Shown here: piece after piece, positions 9,960 through 20,874 of the stretch | Layout of the letters: each line of letters begins with the position of its first letter | Numbering within the stretch: the stretch's first letter is position 1 | Assembly (NCBI GenBank): GCA_905221605.1 | Contig: CAJNDS010002253.1 | Span: 92,501 to 156,500, forward strand | Source of the DNA: Symbiodinium natans | Taxonomy: Eukaryota > Sar > Dinophyceae > Suessiales > Symbiodiniaceae | Direction of reading: 5' to 3' | DNA length: 64,000 nucleotides | The notes under the pieces: model-generated | The model's input: only the letters and a program-made list of their open reading frames with translations | What the model was told of the DNA's origin: nothing | The model's database searches: none | Made by a program: the position numbers and the translations under genes

Positions 9960-11645
9960 TTAGGGCTTGGGGTTCAGGGTTAGGGGGTTGGGAGGTCCCC
10001 CCCCCCCCTCCCCCTCCCCCCCCATCCCCCCTCCCCCCCGTTGTGTAGGGTCCCCCAAGCCCACAGGCAGAGAACCTGCCAGCACAGGACCAGCTCTCGA
10101 CCACCAACGGTGCGAAGAATGAGTGCTTGAGACACAAACTGAAGTGGCACAGGCTGAAACTGAAGATCCTTGCCATGGATGGTTTTTTCGCTCCATAGGT
10201 AGAAGCGACCACACTGTAGAACCACGATGGTACCTTAGCTTGGGAGGAATCGCCGTAGCCAGGCGGCTGTAATGGGTGTCGGGCTGGGGTGGACATGGCA
10301 CTGCTAATTTCTCCAGTTAGGTATGTGTATGTACATATATATGTATACATATACATGTGAATATATCAGTACGTATGTATATATATATATATTTATTTAT
10401 TTATTTATATTTACATTTTCTTAAGAGAGAGAGGGAGGGAGGGAGGGAGAGAGAGAGAGAGAGAGAGCGAAAGTGACAGTGAGAGGAAGTGCAGGGGCCC
10501 TGGCAGCGGCTTGGGACGATTTTTGGGGGGAGCTCTCCTTGGCTCCTTCGTGGGCTTTAGGGTTTAGGGTTTAGGGTTTAGGGTTTAGGGTTTAGGGTTT
10601 AAGGGTTTAGGGTTTTAGTGCTTCGGGCTGTTTCTTTCCAGCTTCATGGTAGCTCGTCTTTCTTTCTACGTTCTCTGCTTCTTTGCTGGCGGTGGGGCCT
10701 CTAGGCCTTGGTAGGGTGTAGGGTTTAGGGTTTGGGGTTTAGGGTTTAGGGATTGAGGGCTAAAACTTCGGACCTTTTGACCTCAGGCTCGGGCTCTGCT
10801 TGCTGCCCTTGCCTTCGTCTCTTTGACGCTGCTTGTTCTTGCTTCTCTCTGAGTTTGAGAAGGGTTTCGTGGTTCTTTCGCGCTTTCTCCAAGTCCTGTG
10901 CAAACTCAAGGGTTTGGGGTTTCGGGTTTAGGGTTTCTAGGGGCTTACATAGGCTTCTATGGTGTTAGCCTTGCCTCCGATCTTTGCTCGTTTGGCTCCT
11001 GACAGTCTATGATAGTTTGAGCCAGAGAGTACACACGGTTTAGGGTGTAGAGATTAGGGTTTAGGGTTTCGGGTTTAGGGGACTGACTCCAGAACAGCCT
11101 CCAGGGTTTAGGGTGCAGGGTTCATGGTATAGAATGACTCGACAACAGCTTGATCCAGCACACAGCTACTGACGCTTTCTGCAGATACCGGCACGCCTCA
11201 GAACATGTGCTTCTAGAAAGCAGGACGTGGCCCATGCATGCTTACCCCTATAGGTAGTTAGTGACGAGTCTGAACTCACTGGGCTGCGTATTTGTTGCGT
11301 GAAGCATCAAGAGCCCCCCCTTTTCTTCTGCGGCTGGTAGAGTCATCCGCATCTCTTCCTCACAAGCAGGTCCGCCAGCCATGTTGAAGCGGCCTGCTCT
11401 GCGTCGAATGAACGAAGGCTCAGGGTGAAAGATAGTCATGGCCCGGTCTTGCCTTGAAGTTTCATTTGCCTGACTGTCAGGACATGTCCGTCGTGCTTCT
11501 GAGCATTGGTGGAGACTATCTGCGCTTGCTCCTTCGATCTTTGAACGACGCTTAGACCTAGATGTTGTAAGGCTGCTGCTGCCAGATTCACCCTATCCAT
11601 TCGCCTTCCAGTCAAAGGTGCCAGCACCACGTGGAGTGAAGACAT
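9960..11645 (-). pseudogene. Duplicated unknown gene, copy 2, with a stop in one exon
   Basis: The gene may start with ATG at 11645 (MSSLHVVLAPLTGRRMDRVN), then blocks at 11439-11340 (HPEPSFIRRRAGRFNMAGGP), 10913-10775 (LEFAQDLEKARKNHETLLKL, strongly coiled-coil), 10700-10630 and 10225-10050 (LQFVSQALILRTVGG). In the fourth block the reading PPPAKKQRT meets TAG where copy 1 has GAG. The last block is shifted in frame relative to copy 1. Both suggest decay of this copy, unless exon limits differ. The gene is unidentified. Confidence 0.5.
10325..10470. repeat. AT and GAGGGA microsatellites
   Basis: (TA)n and (TTTA)n at 10325-10410, followed by (GAGG)n/(GA)n at 10424-10470. They lie in an intron-like gap of duplicated gene copy 2. 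Confidence 0.85.
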
Positions 11646-11648
11646 GAC

Positions 11649-12035
11649 ATGTTTACCCGTAACTGTATACCGTATACCCTACTTAAGCGATCCGGGTTTG
11701 ATGCTGATACGCTTGGGGGAAACGCCAGGAATTATGTGCCAGGAAGCTGTGCTTTCACTTTACCAGGTTCCCACGACTCAGACAAGCTCAAGACCAAGCC
11801 GAAACACGCCTTCGTGAGGACCAGCCTGCCACCCTTCAAGCCAGCCAGGAAGTCGGAACCAGACCCTTCACCTGCACAAACTGCTGCCACCGTAAGTCTC
11901 CGACGGCGAGAAGCTCTCAATTTTACCGCAGCTGAGCAATTAGGGCAGTTGGGTGTTGGGCTGATGTCTAGCTGCTACCCTGTGGCATTAATTGCGATCT
12001 TGCAGGCATGGACTGTAAGGTCAGGCTCACCCAAA
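11649..12035 (+). CDS. Ambiguous coding-like stretch
   Basis: The plus frame (GFDADTLGGNARNYVPGSCA, then a basic, proline-rich part) reads like protein. The minus strand is also open over 62 codons and could instead be the 3' end of the gene starting at 12810. I cannot choose between them from composition. Confidence 0.3.
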
Positions 12036-12045
12036 ACCCTAAACC

Positions 12046-12810
12046 TCAAACCCTAAAGCCAAGCAGCCCTAGATTCTTGCGGCAGGAGTTTGGAGTTCCA
12101 AAGGTTTCGCCCGTAGCTGTTGTGACGCAACACTGCACCATGCGCCCACCAATTACTGCAAACAAGCAGAAGCACGACATTAGACCACCAACAGATCTTG
12201 CCGCTGGTGGCAATGCGATCGTGCACGCATGTTCTGCCAGGTCGCGTAACCGCAGCTTGCGCCAAGCGGCCCTTGGGGTTACCGATTTGCTCCGATAAGT
12301 TTTTCGATCAGGGTTATCCAGGGCAATCCTTAGCGCATAGCTTCTGTTTGGACATGTACGAAGCCTTCTTTCCAAACGAGCAGGAGTGCAAGATTCCGTA
12401 AACAGGTCGGCGCCGATTGCTTTTTTCTGCAAGGTTTTCGAACGCAACTGTGTTCATGCAAGATCATTGACATCCGGAGTCCATGGCGAGAATTGCAAGC
12501 CTCATCATCAATGCCCTTATTAGATTGACGTTGCATCAAAAACACCATGCATGACCTTGCGCGTCCTTGAAGTGTCAATGCTCTGAGCTTTGTCCGTTTG
12601 TCCATGCTTCTTGATCTCTGCTGGCCTGCGCGGAAGCTGCGACATGTTGTTGCTGTAGCTACCGCCAGCAGAGCCGTGAGCGCTTTCTGTGGCAGAGCAA
12701 CCGATGAGGCTCGTGTGCTGCTTGACGTCGAAGTCGGCAAATTGATCATCGTCTTGCGATGCCTGCATCCGCCTCTTGGCCGCCGGTGTCGCTTTCCGTT
12801 CATCACTCAT
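12046..12810 (-). CDS. Unknown gene, N-terminal exons
   Basis: The ATG at 12810 opens a 96-codon frame (MSDERKATPAAKRRMQASQD), basic then acidic, rich in Ser/Gln and probably disordered. A second coding-like exon follows at about 12447-12360 (RSKTLQKKAIGADLFTESCT), and a third around 12260-12100. The basic segment near residue 13 could be a nuclear signal. No family is recognised; the evidence is codon-like composition and a plausible start. Confidence 0.45.
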
Positions 12811-12853
12811 GCCACAGGGCTCCTAAACCCTAAGCCCTTATAAACCCTAAACC

Positions 12854-15008
12854 CTAAACCCTAAACCCCACTTTCATGTGCCGGTACAGCTCCGCATGAG
12901 GAAATGCCAGGAAAGACTGTTCTTGACACGCAGTTCTTGGCACGCATAGGTTTGGAGTTTGCGAATGGATCTGCGATTGGCAGGCTTTAGTGTACATGAA
13001 CTCCAGCTGGCTGTGGCCTTCAGTGTAGAATCTGCTCCCATCACGAACTAGTGTGGGCAACGCCTTCGTGGCTGGAGCTGCCATTGCCAGGGCCACTCCC
13101 ATCACTCTAAACCCTAAACCCTAAACCCTAAACCCTAAACCCTAAACCCTAAACCACTAATTAGCTTAAGTGTCCGCATGCACTGTCACTGCAGAGCTCG
13201 GGCTCATTGACACTGCATGCCCTTCGAGCGATGCCATACTGTGAGCTCCAACTTTGGTGTGCTTGGAGCAGCCAAACTTTGCAAGGCTGAGGCTATTGGC
13301 ATGATGCCCATGTGCCAGGTGGCACACTTGTTCAGGACACCTGTGCTTGCGCGTTGCTCCGACGGCCGGAGCTGCCGTTGCCGAACACAAGGGCGTCTCT
13401 CAACGCAGCTTCTTGCTTGACTCGTTGGGCTTGACATGCTTGTCATGGGGTCCATACTGCGAGCTGCAGGTGCCGTGTGCCTAGCAGCAGCCTGCAATCG
13501 AAACGGTTGACGTCATGAGGCGCCAGCATGACAAGGTTTGCCCAGCTGCAGGACAGCTGCGCTTCATTGCTGTGCTGGCTCCAACGCCGAAGTTTCCTGT
13601 GCTTTCACGTGTCTCCTTTGTGCCACTGATGTTGTTTCCCACTGTTCGTCATCTTCGCCCATGCCTTCCATTGCCACGGCACTCCCAGATCAGCCAAGGA
13701 GCTCTTGAGAAAACTTGAACCCTTCTGGTGTAAAGTCTACAGCCCAGCGCCGCAGCAGCTGGCTTTAGAATTGTGGAACTTGCCGACCCCAACGGAAACC
13801 TGTTTTGGGGCATGCGCTCGTGGCTGCCGCAGCCATTCCTTTATTGCAAGGCCGGAGTTCGTTTCACATGTCTGCAGGCTTTTCAAAGGAAGGCTGGACT
13901 TGATGAGGTCCGTGCGTTGCTTGTGGTCCAATGTTTTGCAGGACGGCTGCAGTTGCTTGTTCCGTGGGCTATGGCCGTTGCACCGACGTGTCCTGCGTGC
14001 TCCGTTGCGCTTCGGTTCCCGTTAAAGGAGAGAAGTCCCTTCGAACCAGCAACGCAGTTCGCGGAAAAGACCTGCAGCTCTGCTCTTGCCTTTACAAGGA
14101 GTTGTAAGCCCTCACCCTAAAACCCTAAAACCCCAAACCCTAAACCCTAAACCCGAAACCCTAAACCCTAAACCCTGTGAAGGGGTTCGTTTCCAGACTC
14201 TGACGCCGAGTTGTGAGCTCCAGATGTGGTGTGCCTGGCGCTGCCATTCTCAGCCAGCGGCCTCACGCACCGCAAAATCTGGGCTTCCACGGGTTCAGGG
14301 TTTAGGGTTTAGGGTTTAGGGTTTAGGGCCCAGTCCGTCCACAATGGTGTCCTAAGTGCCCTCAGCCCTCCCCAACAGAGATATGACTCTGTAGCTGCCA
14401 GGCAGGCTCTCCTCGCAGACTTTGCGTTCTCTTCACTTGATCTGTGCCGTGAGCTCTCATACCCTGAGCCGTCCCCCTCTTTACTGATCGGTTTCCTGGA
14501 GGGGGGCATCAGGGGCCCGCAAACTTTGGGGGCTTGTCCGGAAACCGTGACATGTTCCTGAGAGCTTGGCCAGGCTAGAAGCGCTTCACGGTGAGATGAG
14601 CACCCATGGTCATGACAGCACAGGAGCCGGACAGACGTAGGTCACATCGCTTCGTGGTACCCCATGTGCCTTCGCACAACCCTTCGTGTAAGCAGCTGGT
14701 CACCAGTTGGCCAAGATACGGGGTTTCACGGAACATTTGGAGCCCCTTGCCCTTGAGGGTTTCGTGCAAACCCCCTCTTGGCAAAAGCTCTTCCTTTGGC
14801 CCCAGTTGAAGCTCTAAAAGCTTATCAGTTGCTTCAAAAAGTTGTAATTCGACATGAGAGGTGGGAATTTAAACGCCACATGTCGCTTCCTGCAAACAGA
14901 GCATGTTCCCTTTGAAGTCGACGTGCCAAAAGTGCTTCCTCTGTCTGCACAGCCCACATGAAGGGATTGGAGCATGGAAATGCACGTAATCGAATGCCAT
15001 TCGAGCAC
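12854..15008 (-). CDS. Candidate minus-strand exons, 12.9-15.0 kb
   Basis: Coding-like minus-strand stretches occur at 13105-12880, 13497-13204, 13640-13510, 13931-13740 (SSLPLKSLQTCETNSGLAIK), 14509-14330 (MPPSRKPISKEGDGSGYESS), 14784-14575 and 15008-14814 (GTCSVCRKRHVAFKF). They are separated by CCCTAAA or TTTAGGG blocks (12838-12868, 13106-13154, 14110-14175, 14294-14327). Several exons repeat a motif like ARHTxxxAxSM. The plus strand is open in places, so strand is only probable. Confidence 0.35.
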
Positions 15009-15273
15009 TACATTCGCGTCACTGAGAGTGTCCGCGTGGGAAATAAAGCCAAGTCATTTTCAATGATGGCTGACACAGCTTAGGGGTTTAGGTTTAGGCC
15101 CGGGGTTTAGGGTTTAGGTGCTTCTGCAAGCATGCGCACACAGAGAAAGCCCTGCAATAGGTGGTCTGGATATGGGGCCCAGCGCGCGCCAATGAGCGGT
15201 TGGAGGGCTGCCGCCGTGAGAGTACAACCAAAGCCCTGGCGTGCAAAGCACATACAAGCGTCTTCTGCGGTGA

Positions 15274-15470
15274 CCCTAAACCCTAAACCCTAAACCCTAA
15301 ACCCTAAACCCTAAACCCTAAACCCTAAAAAAGACTCTGTGAAGGTGGCCCGGCCTCTCTTCACTGCTGCCCTTGGACGCAAATTTCAGCTCATGAAGGG
15401 AGCCCGGCCACCCCATTTCAGAGTCGTTTTTAGGGTTTAGGGTTTAGGGTTTAGGGTTTAGGGTTTAGGG
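15274..15470. repeat. Inverted telomere-repeat hairpin
   Basis: Seven or eight CCCTAAA units lead into GACTCTGTGAAGGTGGCCCG. After a spacer of about 45 bases, the inverse (CCACCCCATTTCAGAGTC) leads into TTTAGGG units. The arms of about 75 bases could pair almost completely. This makes a palindromic unit, not just two neighbouring blocks. Confidence 0.85.
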
Positions 15471-15699
15471 CCGCAGCAGAGAGGTTCATGGGGTTTTAGG
15501 GTTTCGGGTTTAGGCTTTAAGGGTAGAAGCATCGGGTACTCACTTAGGAACTGGGCCGCGGCTCTTCTTGCAGCCTTCTTCGTGCCCGCGGATGCGCTTC
15601 AACCGGCCCGAAACGGCCTGACAGCCTACACCCCTAATAAGTCATTAAGGGTCCCTAAGCCCTCCAGCATTCCCCTGCTGCTGCAGAGGCTGCTCCTTT

Positions 15700-17116
15700 C
15701 CCGGAGCCTTAGTATTGCGACCTAGTGCCCGCCCGTTGCTGCAACTCGCCTGCATGCCACTCCTACCTTGCCTCCTGGTCTTGCCGCCCTTTCCGCCGTG
15801 TCCCACCTCTCACCTCTCCTGCCAACCGCCTTCCCCGTACGCCCGAACACGTGTTTTCTTGCATGTCCCGAACCGGCTCAGGGAACTTCACACTCCGGGC
15901 CTATAGCACTCTGCTGTCGCCAGTGGTGCCAGAAGTGGTTGCTTGAACAACTTGCAGTTAGTCCTTCCTATGATGGGCAACTGACACGCGCTTTGTTGCT
16001 TCTGCTTCGCAGCTCTACACGTGGAAGCGGGCTGCAGGTGCATTGGTCGCTTACTCTCAGTCGGCGTGCAAAGCGGTGACATTGTGCCGAAAGGGGCTCC
16101 AGAGTTGCTTTCTTATAAGATGTCGTTCCAGGGACTTGAGGCGCCGCAGGGTTTGGGAAGTCCTCCCGAAACCGTTGAAACCCTGCGCGACAGAGGCAAG
16201 CACATGTCGGTCTGTAGGGTTGGGCCTTGCGTGGGTCGGCTCCAGCTCCAGGTCGTCGGCGCAAGACACCGTAGTGGGAGGAGGCTTATGGGAGGGCTGT
16301 GAAATCAAGACGTATCAGCCTTGAGAAAGGTTGCGTTCACTAACTGCCATCGGTTTCCTGGTATACCTGAAAAGTCCCTGAGCCCAAGATTCGGCCTTGT
16401 CTTCTTTCCACACGGACACTGCCTGATGGACTGATTCAGTTGAATTGCAATGACAATGGAGTCAGCTGAGTCAGTCATATACTTCGTGATCATGTTGGGG
16501 AGGAGCGAATCCCAAAACAACCAGTGGGAACCAATTCAGCTGCTTTGCCCCTATAGCTTCACGGCTGCGTCGTCCGTGTATCGCGTTATGTTGCGGTGTC
16601 ATCACCGAGTCTCCCGCCCAGAAGAATCGATGAGCATGATATCGCTACCTGGACTACCTCTGCGCTCTTGCATCTCTAGCTGAACTTCCATGTTGCTTCA
16701 CTGAGGGCCAAGCACTTCCCTGCCTTGCATACACAATGCTTTCGGTTGAGGTCCAACTCCCACTCGATCCCTCGAAGGGTCACTTCGGAGGATTGCCCGC
16801 TTGAATGTGCGTACTCGGCGAATTGAGCTGAGTCCGCCACAGTTTCGGGCAACCGGCTGCCGGGCACTGCCCATCCCCCTCCACAGACAAGGGCAAGATT
16901 TAGGTGCACACCATCGATGCGGGAACTCACTACCCCACCATTCCTCAGCCTTCGCAGGCACGGCGAGAGGCCCCGGAGGCTGAGCGTACACGCTCCATCA
17001 TCATGCTCAGTGGCGGGTTTGTTGTGGTATAACGCCTGGGATATCTGGCTTTGGCACGAGGAATGCGGGTGGCTTCGGACAGACCAATGGAACAAAAGGC
17101 TGGCCTGGAAAATCAT
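15700..17116 (-). CDS. Unknown minus-strand gene, several exons
   Basis: Open, coding-like stretches run from 17116 down: 17116-16676 (146 codons; includes IEWELDLNRKHCVCKAGKCL), 16520-16305 (MFWDSLLPNMITKYMTDSAD) and 16308-16057 (MISQPSHKPPPTTVSCADDL). The last two meet in an ATGA overlap. No domain is recognised. Plus-strand frames at 15715-16320 are more repetitive and less protein-like. Confidence 0.4.
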
Positions 17117-18402
17117 GATAATGACCTAGAGATTACGATATGGATAATTCTTTTATATACGATTTTTTTTTTATTTTGGTGTCCGTATCACGTTGTATAG
17201 GCCATTTAGCCTAGACTTTTCCAGGCAAAACGATCTAACGTCGGTCGTGCAGATGATATGGATAATGAAATATTTGGGGTCTAGGATTGTTGGAATGGAT
17301 ATTGATATTTTGACTTATTATATTGTACAGAATTGGAAGTTTTTCAATCTCATGATTTATGACACTCTGAAATGAAAAGAAAGAGAATACATCTTTCATG
17401 AAGGAATTTCAAGATTTCGATTCGAATTTTTTTTATAATGCATGAGATTTATATTCGAAATATATTAATATATTCATTCTATTCGAGAAAATGAATTTAA
17501 TTTATTAGGCGATTATTCTCAAAATTCACGATTAAAATAAAATTCTAGGATCTTATATTTTTGTATTGAAAAGACTCACTATTATCCCGAAATATATAGG
17601 AAAAAAATGATCTGGAATACAAATAAAATCTACCATTATAAATCGTGATTTGGATGATCTTAGGATCTTGATTTTAATTCTTAATTGAATCAATTCATCG
17701 GCGATAATTACTAAGCAATGGATGGATCAATACCGATATATTATCGAATACTACTCGATAAAATAATGTCTTGATTTTGTATTTGTCGGGGCATAAGTCT
17801 TGAGAGGGATTGGATACAAATTTCATTCCCAATCTATTTTACTTTGAAGCTAGAGGTAGCATGAAGAATTCCAATTGGTGCTTTTTGGGCGCAGAAGTCG
17901 CTTATACCGTCTTCTTTGCACTTTTGATTTCAATTGTTCAATTCTTCTTGAATATTGAGGCTCTGAATTGGTGCTTTTGGGCGCAGAAGTCGCTTGCACC
18001 AGTTTCACCCAAGTGGGAATTTCGAACAGAAACCTGGACTAATTGGAGCTTGTGGGAGTAAAAAATAATGATAATATTGAGGTTCGATTCGATGCTCGAT
18101 TATTAATGAGCGTACTTTATCATTAGGTCATAATTGGAAATAAGATTCGTTCCAATATAAAGAAGCCCTCACGCAGAGCCCTTTTGAACCCGAAATCCAA
18201 AATCTTTGTTATGTTTCCGGGTTTTGGGAAGTTGTTGGGGTTTCGGATTTGAAGGTTGCATGGGTTATCGGATCCTGGCCATCGATATCGATGATAAGAT
18301 CAATATATCCGTGATGAGGTTTCTCATCTGTTATCAAGCGGGCCATTAAGATCAAATAATTCTTCTGCAAGCTTCCAAAGGTCCCCCAAGATGCTCGACT
18401 AA

Positions 18403-18825
18403 TTCGTCTCGTGGCTTTAGGTCAAAAAATTCCTATTGGGTTTAGGGTTTAGGGTTAGGGATCTGCCTGCCCACGCTTTAAGGTTAGTCACCCCCCCGAA
18501 CCCACAAGAACAAAACCCTGGACCTGCTCGGAGGTTCATGGGCTGTTACGAGTGTGATTCTAAGCAGGGCAACTATATTTATAACCATGCTCAGTATATC
18601 CCTACTTATGACACCCCTAACCCCAAATACCCACAGAAGTATTTTATACAAGTGGGCTTTTATTCTGGGGTAGGGGGAGTAATGAAGGCGGAGTATGGGA
18701 TCCTATGTGGGGGAGAGATTTTAATGTGCAAGGCCCCATTGAGAATTCTCCAAAGGCACCCCCGCAATACGATCGTAAAATGGCTTAGTGATTGTCACTA
18801 ATTCGTTTCGGATTTTTAGGTCAAT
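18403..18825 (+). other. Insert flanked by similar ~23-bp direct repeats
   Basis: CTAATTCGTCTCGTGGCTTT at 18,404 and CTAATTCGTTTCGGATTTTT at 18,799, each followed by AGGTCAA, flank about 370 bases of less AT-rich sequence. The insert begins with TTTAGGG repeats and holds an open frame to 18,801 (includes GCYECDSKQGNYIYNHAQYI) of unknown meaning. Confidence 0.5.
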
Positions 18826-18924
18826 TATCATGAATTCAAGAATAATCTAGATTTATTTCGATAGAAGCCATGGAGCCAATAGCACAACGGACAAGTCGTG
18901 CACCTTTGATTCGAAAGGTCGTTT

Positions 18925-19205
18925 TTTCAAGTTCTTCTCAGGTTTTTCAAGATTTTCAGGTTCTTTTTTCAGGTTTTCAGGATTTTCAGGTTTTTTTTCA
19001 GGATACTTTCAGCTTTTCGTCAGCTTTCTTTCAGATTTGTTTCAAGTCCAAGCGCTTTCAGCTTATTTTCAAGTTTGTCTCAAATTGATTTCAAATTTTG
19101 TCAGATTTTCGTCAATTTTTTTGTTAGGTTATTTCGATTTTTCTTGAGATCTTTTTTCAAATTGATTTTAGATTTTTCAAATTTATTTCAGGATTGATTT
19201 TAGGA
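18925..19205. repeat. T-rich TTTTCAGG-like array
   Basis: Irregular repeats of TTTTCAGG, TTTTCAGGA and TTTCAAATT variants form a polypyrimidine tract with many CAG-like acceptor motifs. Confidence 0.8.
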
Positions 19206-19468
19206 ATGGATTCGGGGATCAGAATATTTCAGATATTTTATATATTTTGCGCTTATAGAAGCTCCAAGATATCGTATTCCCAATTCTGAGATTATCTCTA
19301 TTCTTTCTAAATATGAGAGCCTTTATACTGACGATTCTTCAGATAACTTTTCTTTCTCGATATAAGAAGAATATAATATGGAGATATGTTCATTGGCAGT
19401 AATTGGAATATAGGAATACGTCCCTTATAAACAAATTCTTTCGACCATGAATGATAAAATGTATATAA

Positions 19469-19921
19469 TCAAATAAATATTTCTTGAATACAATTCTTAT
19501 AATATTCCCGGGATAAATACAAAATTTCAAAATGAGAGTGACAAGATTTCGCAATCTTTTGACTGGTCCCGCCGCCTACTTGCAGGAATGTTTCGCCTTG
19601 TTTTGGCTGGTCCCATAATATGAACCGGTCAATTTCGTGACGCCGCACCTGTCCGACTATTTTGTTGATCCAAGAAGCCTGAAATAGTTTCAAAGTGGTT
19701 TGATCATCCTCAGGTCGCGCGCCCTCTATCATATCAAATCCCAAAATGTATCCGGTCAATTTCATGATTTCATAATAATCCGAATAATTCATTATTCCAC
19801 GAATTCTGAGATCGAACCTAAATCCTGATCCCTGAGAACGAACTACGAGAAAGAAGTGTAGATACAACATACTCGCTTGCACCGAACAGGTTTCAGGTTT
19901 CGAGACATTCATTTCATTCAA
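19469..19921 (-). CDS. 150-codon ORF of unknown nature
   Basis: The minus frame (contains MNYSDYYEIMKLTGYILGFD) is the longest in the AT-rich island. A diverged copy of the underlying DNA lies at 20,075-20,315, where MNYS..EI.KLTG is kept but the frame then breaks. It could be a decayed gene family or a non-coding repeat that happens to be open here. Confidence 0.3.
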   Translation of the reverse strand: MNEMNVSKPETCSVQASMLYLHFFLVVRSQGSGFRFDLRIRGIMNYSDYYEIMKLTGYILGFDMIEGARPEDDQTTLKLFQASWINKIVGQVRRHEIDRFILWDQPKQGETFLQVGGGTSQKIAKSCHSHFEILYLSREYYKNCIQEIFI

Positions 19922-20580
19922 ATCTTAAAAGCGAAAATATATAAAATTTTTTAAATCAGAGATCTCTCTCTTTCTCAAATATTCAAGAATCAAATGGCAA
20001 AATATCGAATATTTTTCTTCAATCGTTCTGAGGAAGAAAAAATTTTTCAAAATAAATGATGATATTTCGTATCTTTTTTGTTGGTCCTTCCACCTACTTA
20101 TAGGAATATTTCGCCTTTTTTAGTTTGATCCAAGATCATAAACCGATGAATTTCGTGATGTCATAAGTTTCATTGATCCAAAAAATCTGAATTAATTTTA
20201 AAGAGACGTCCCCCTGTGATATCAAGCCACATAATATTGACCGGTCAATTTCGTGATTTCACAATTACCTGAATAATTCATTTTTCCACGAAATTCTGAA
20301 TCAGACCATAAACTAATGAGAGTCCTCAAATTTATGGTTTTATGCCATCGGAATATGTTTTTTCTTTCGATGGTTTGTCTCATGTTTGATAGATACCTTT
20401 GGGAATCTTCGAATCTCTTTTCTCTCTCGTCTTTCTGGGATACCTCATAATTGGGGGTGGTGGCGGGTTTTTAAGCACGTCGAGGCGTCTTGGAGAGTTC
20501 GAAATTCTTCTTATGTATCTGGCTATGGGCTCCCTTTTAGTTGCTTGGACGCACATATCGCTTGGGCGAGGTGTTTCACT

Positions 20581-20705
20581 TAACGCAAATTTCTCGTATG
20601 GAGATGTCTAATTGGTGCTTTTGGGCGCAGAAGTCGCTTGCAACGCAAATTTCTCGTATGGAGATGTCTAATTGGTGTTTTTGGGCGTAGAAGTCGCTTG
20701 CACCG
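20581..20705 (+). repeat. 60-bp tandem duplication ending in the LINE-end motif
   Basis: Two 60-bp units each contain CGCAAATTTCTCGTATGGAG and end with TTGGTGCTTTTGGGCGCAGA then AGTCGCTTGC; the second differs at two bases. The same end sequence closes the LINE at about 26,500. Confidence 0.9.
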
Positions 20706-20874
20706 CTGGTCTACTAGAATTTGAGGACTATATTCTCGAATATCTGGAGATCATCATTGTGAGAAACGGCGCAAGAGACGTATGCTCCCAAAAGCACCAA
20801 TTAAGCATGAATCCTCCATAGAAGTCGGAGGATACGATCCTGAGTATCCATCAGAATCTTCTTAGAGATCCTAA

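Larger units (their letters stand above)
17130..20800. other. AT-rich island, no firm gene
   Basis: Base composition changes sharply at about 17,130 from GC-rich to AT-rich, and returns near 20,800. Open frames are short and none matches an organelle gene I know. The island contains solo copies of the LINE-end motif (17,868 and 17,960), a flanked insert (18,403-18,800), a T-rich array, and a diverged duplication. It may be a transposon graveyard or DNA of different origin. Confidence 0.6.

Noticed and set aside
18872-18945. tRNA-like fold (GCAC/GTGC and CCTTT/AAAGG stems)
   Set aside because: The anticodon loop has the wrong length, and there is no acceptor pairing and no proper T-arm.
17130-20800. 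Plastid minicircle or mitochondrial insertion
   Set aside because: AT-rich, but no recognisable cox1, cob, cox3, psbA or other organelle coding sequence in any frame. Origin left open.
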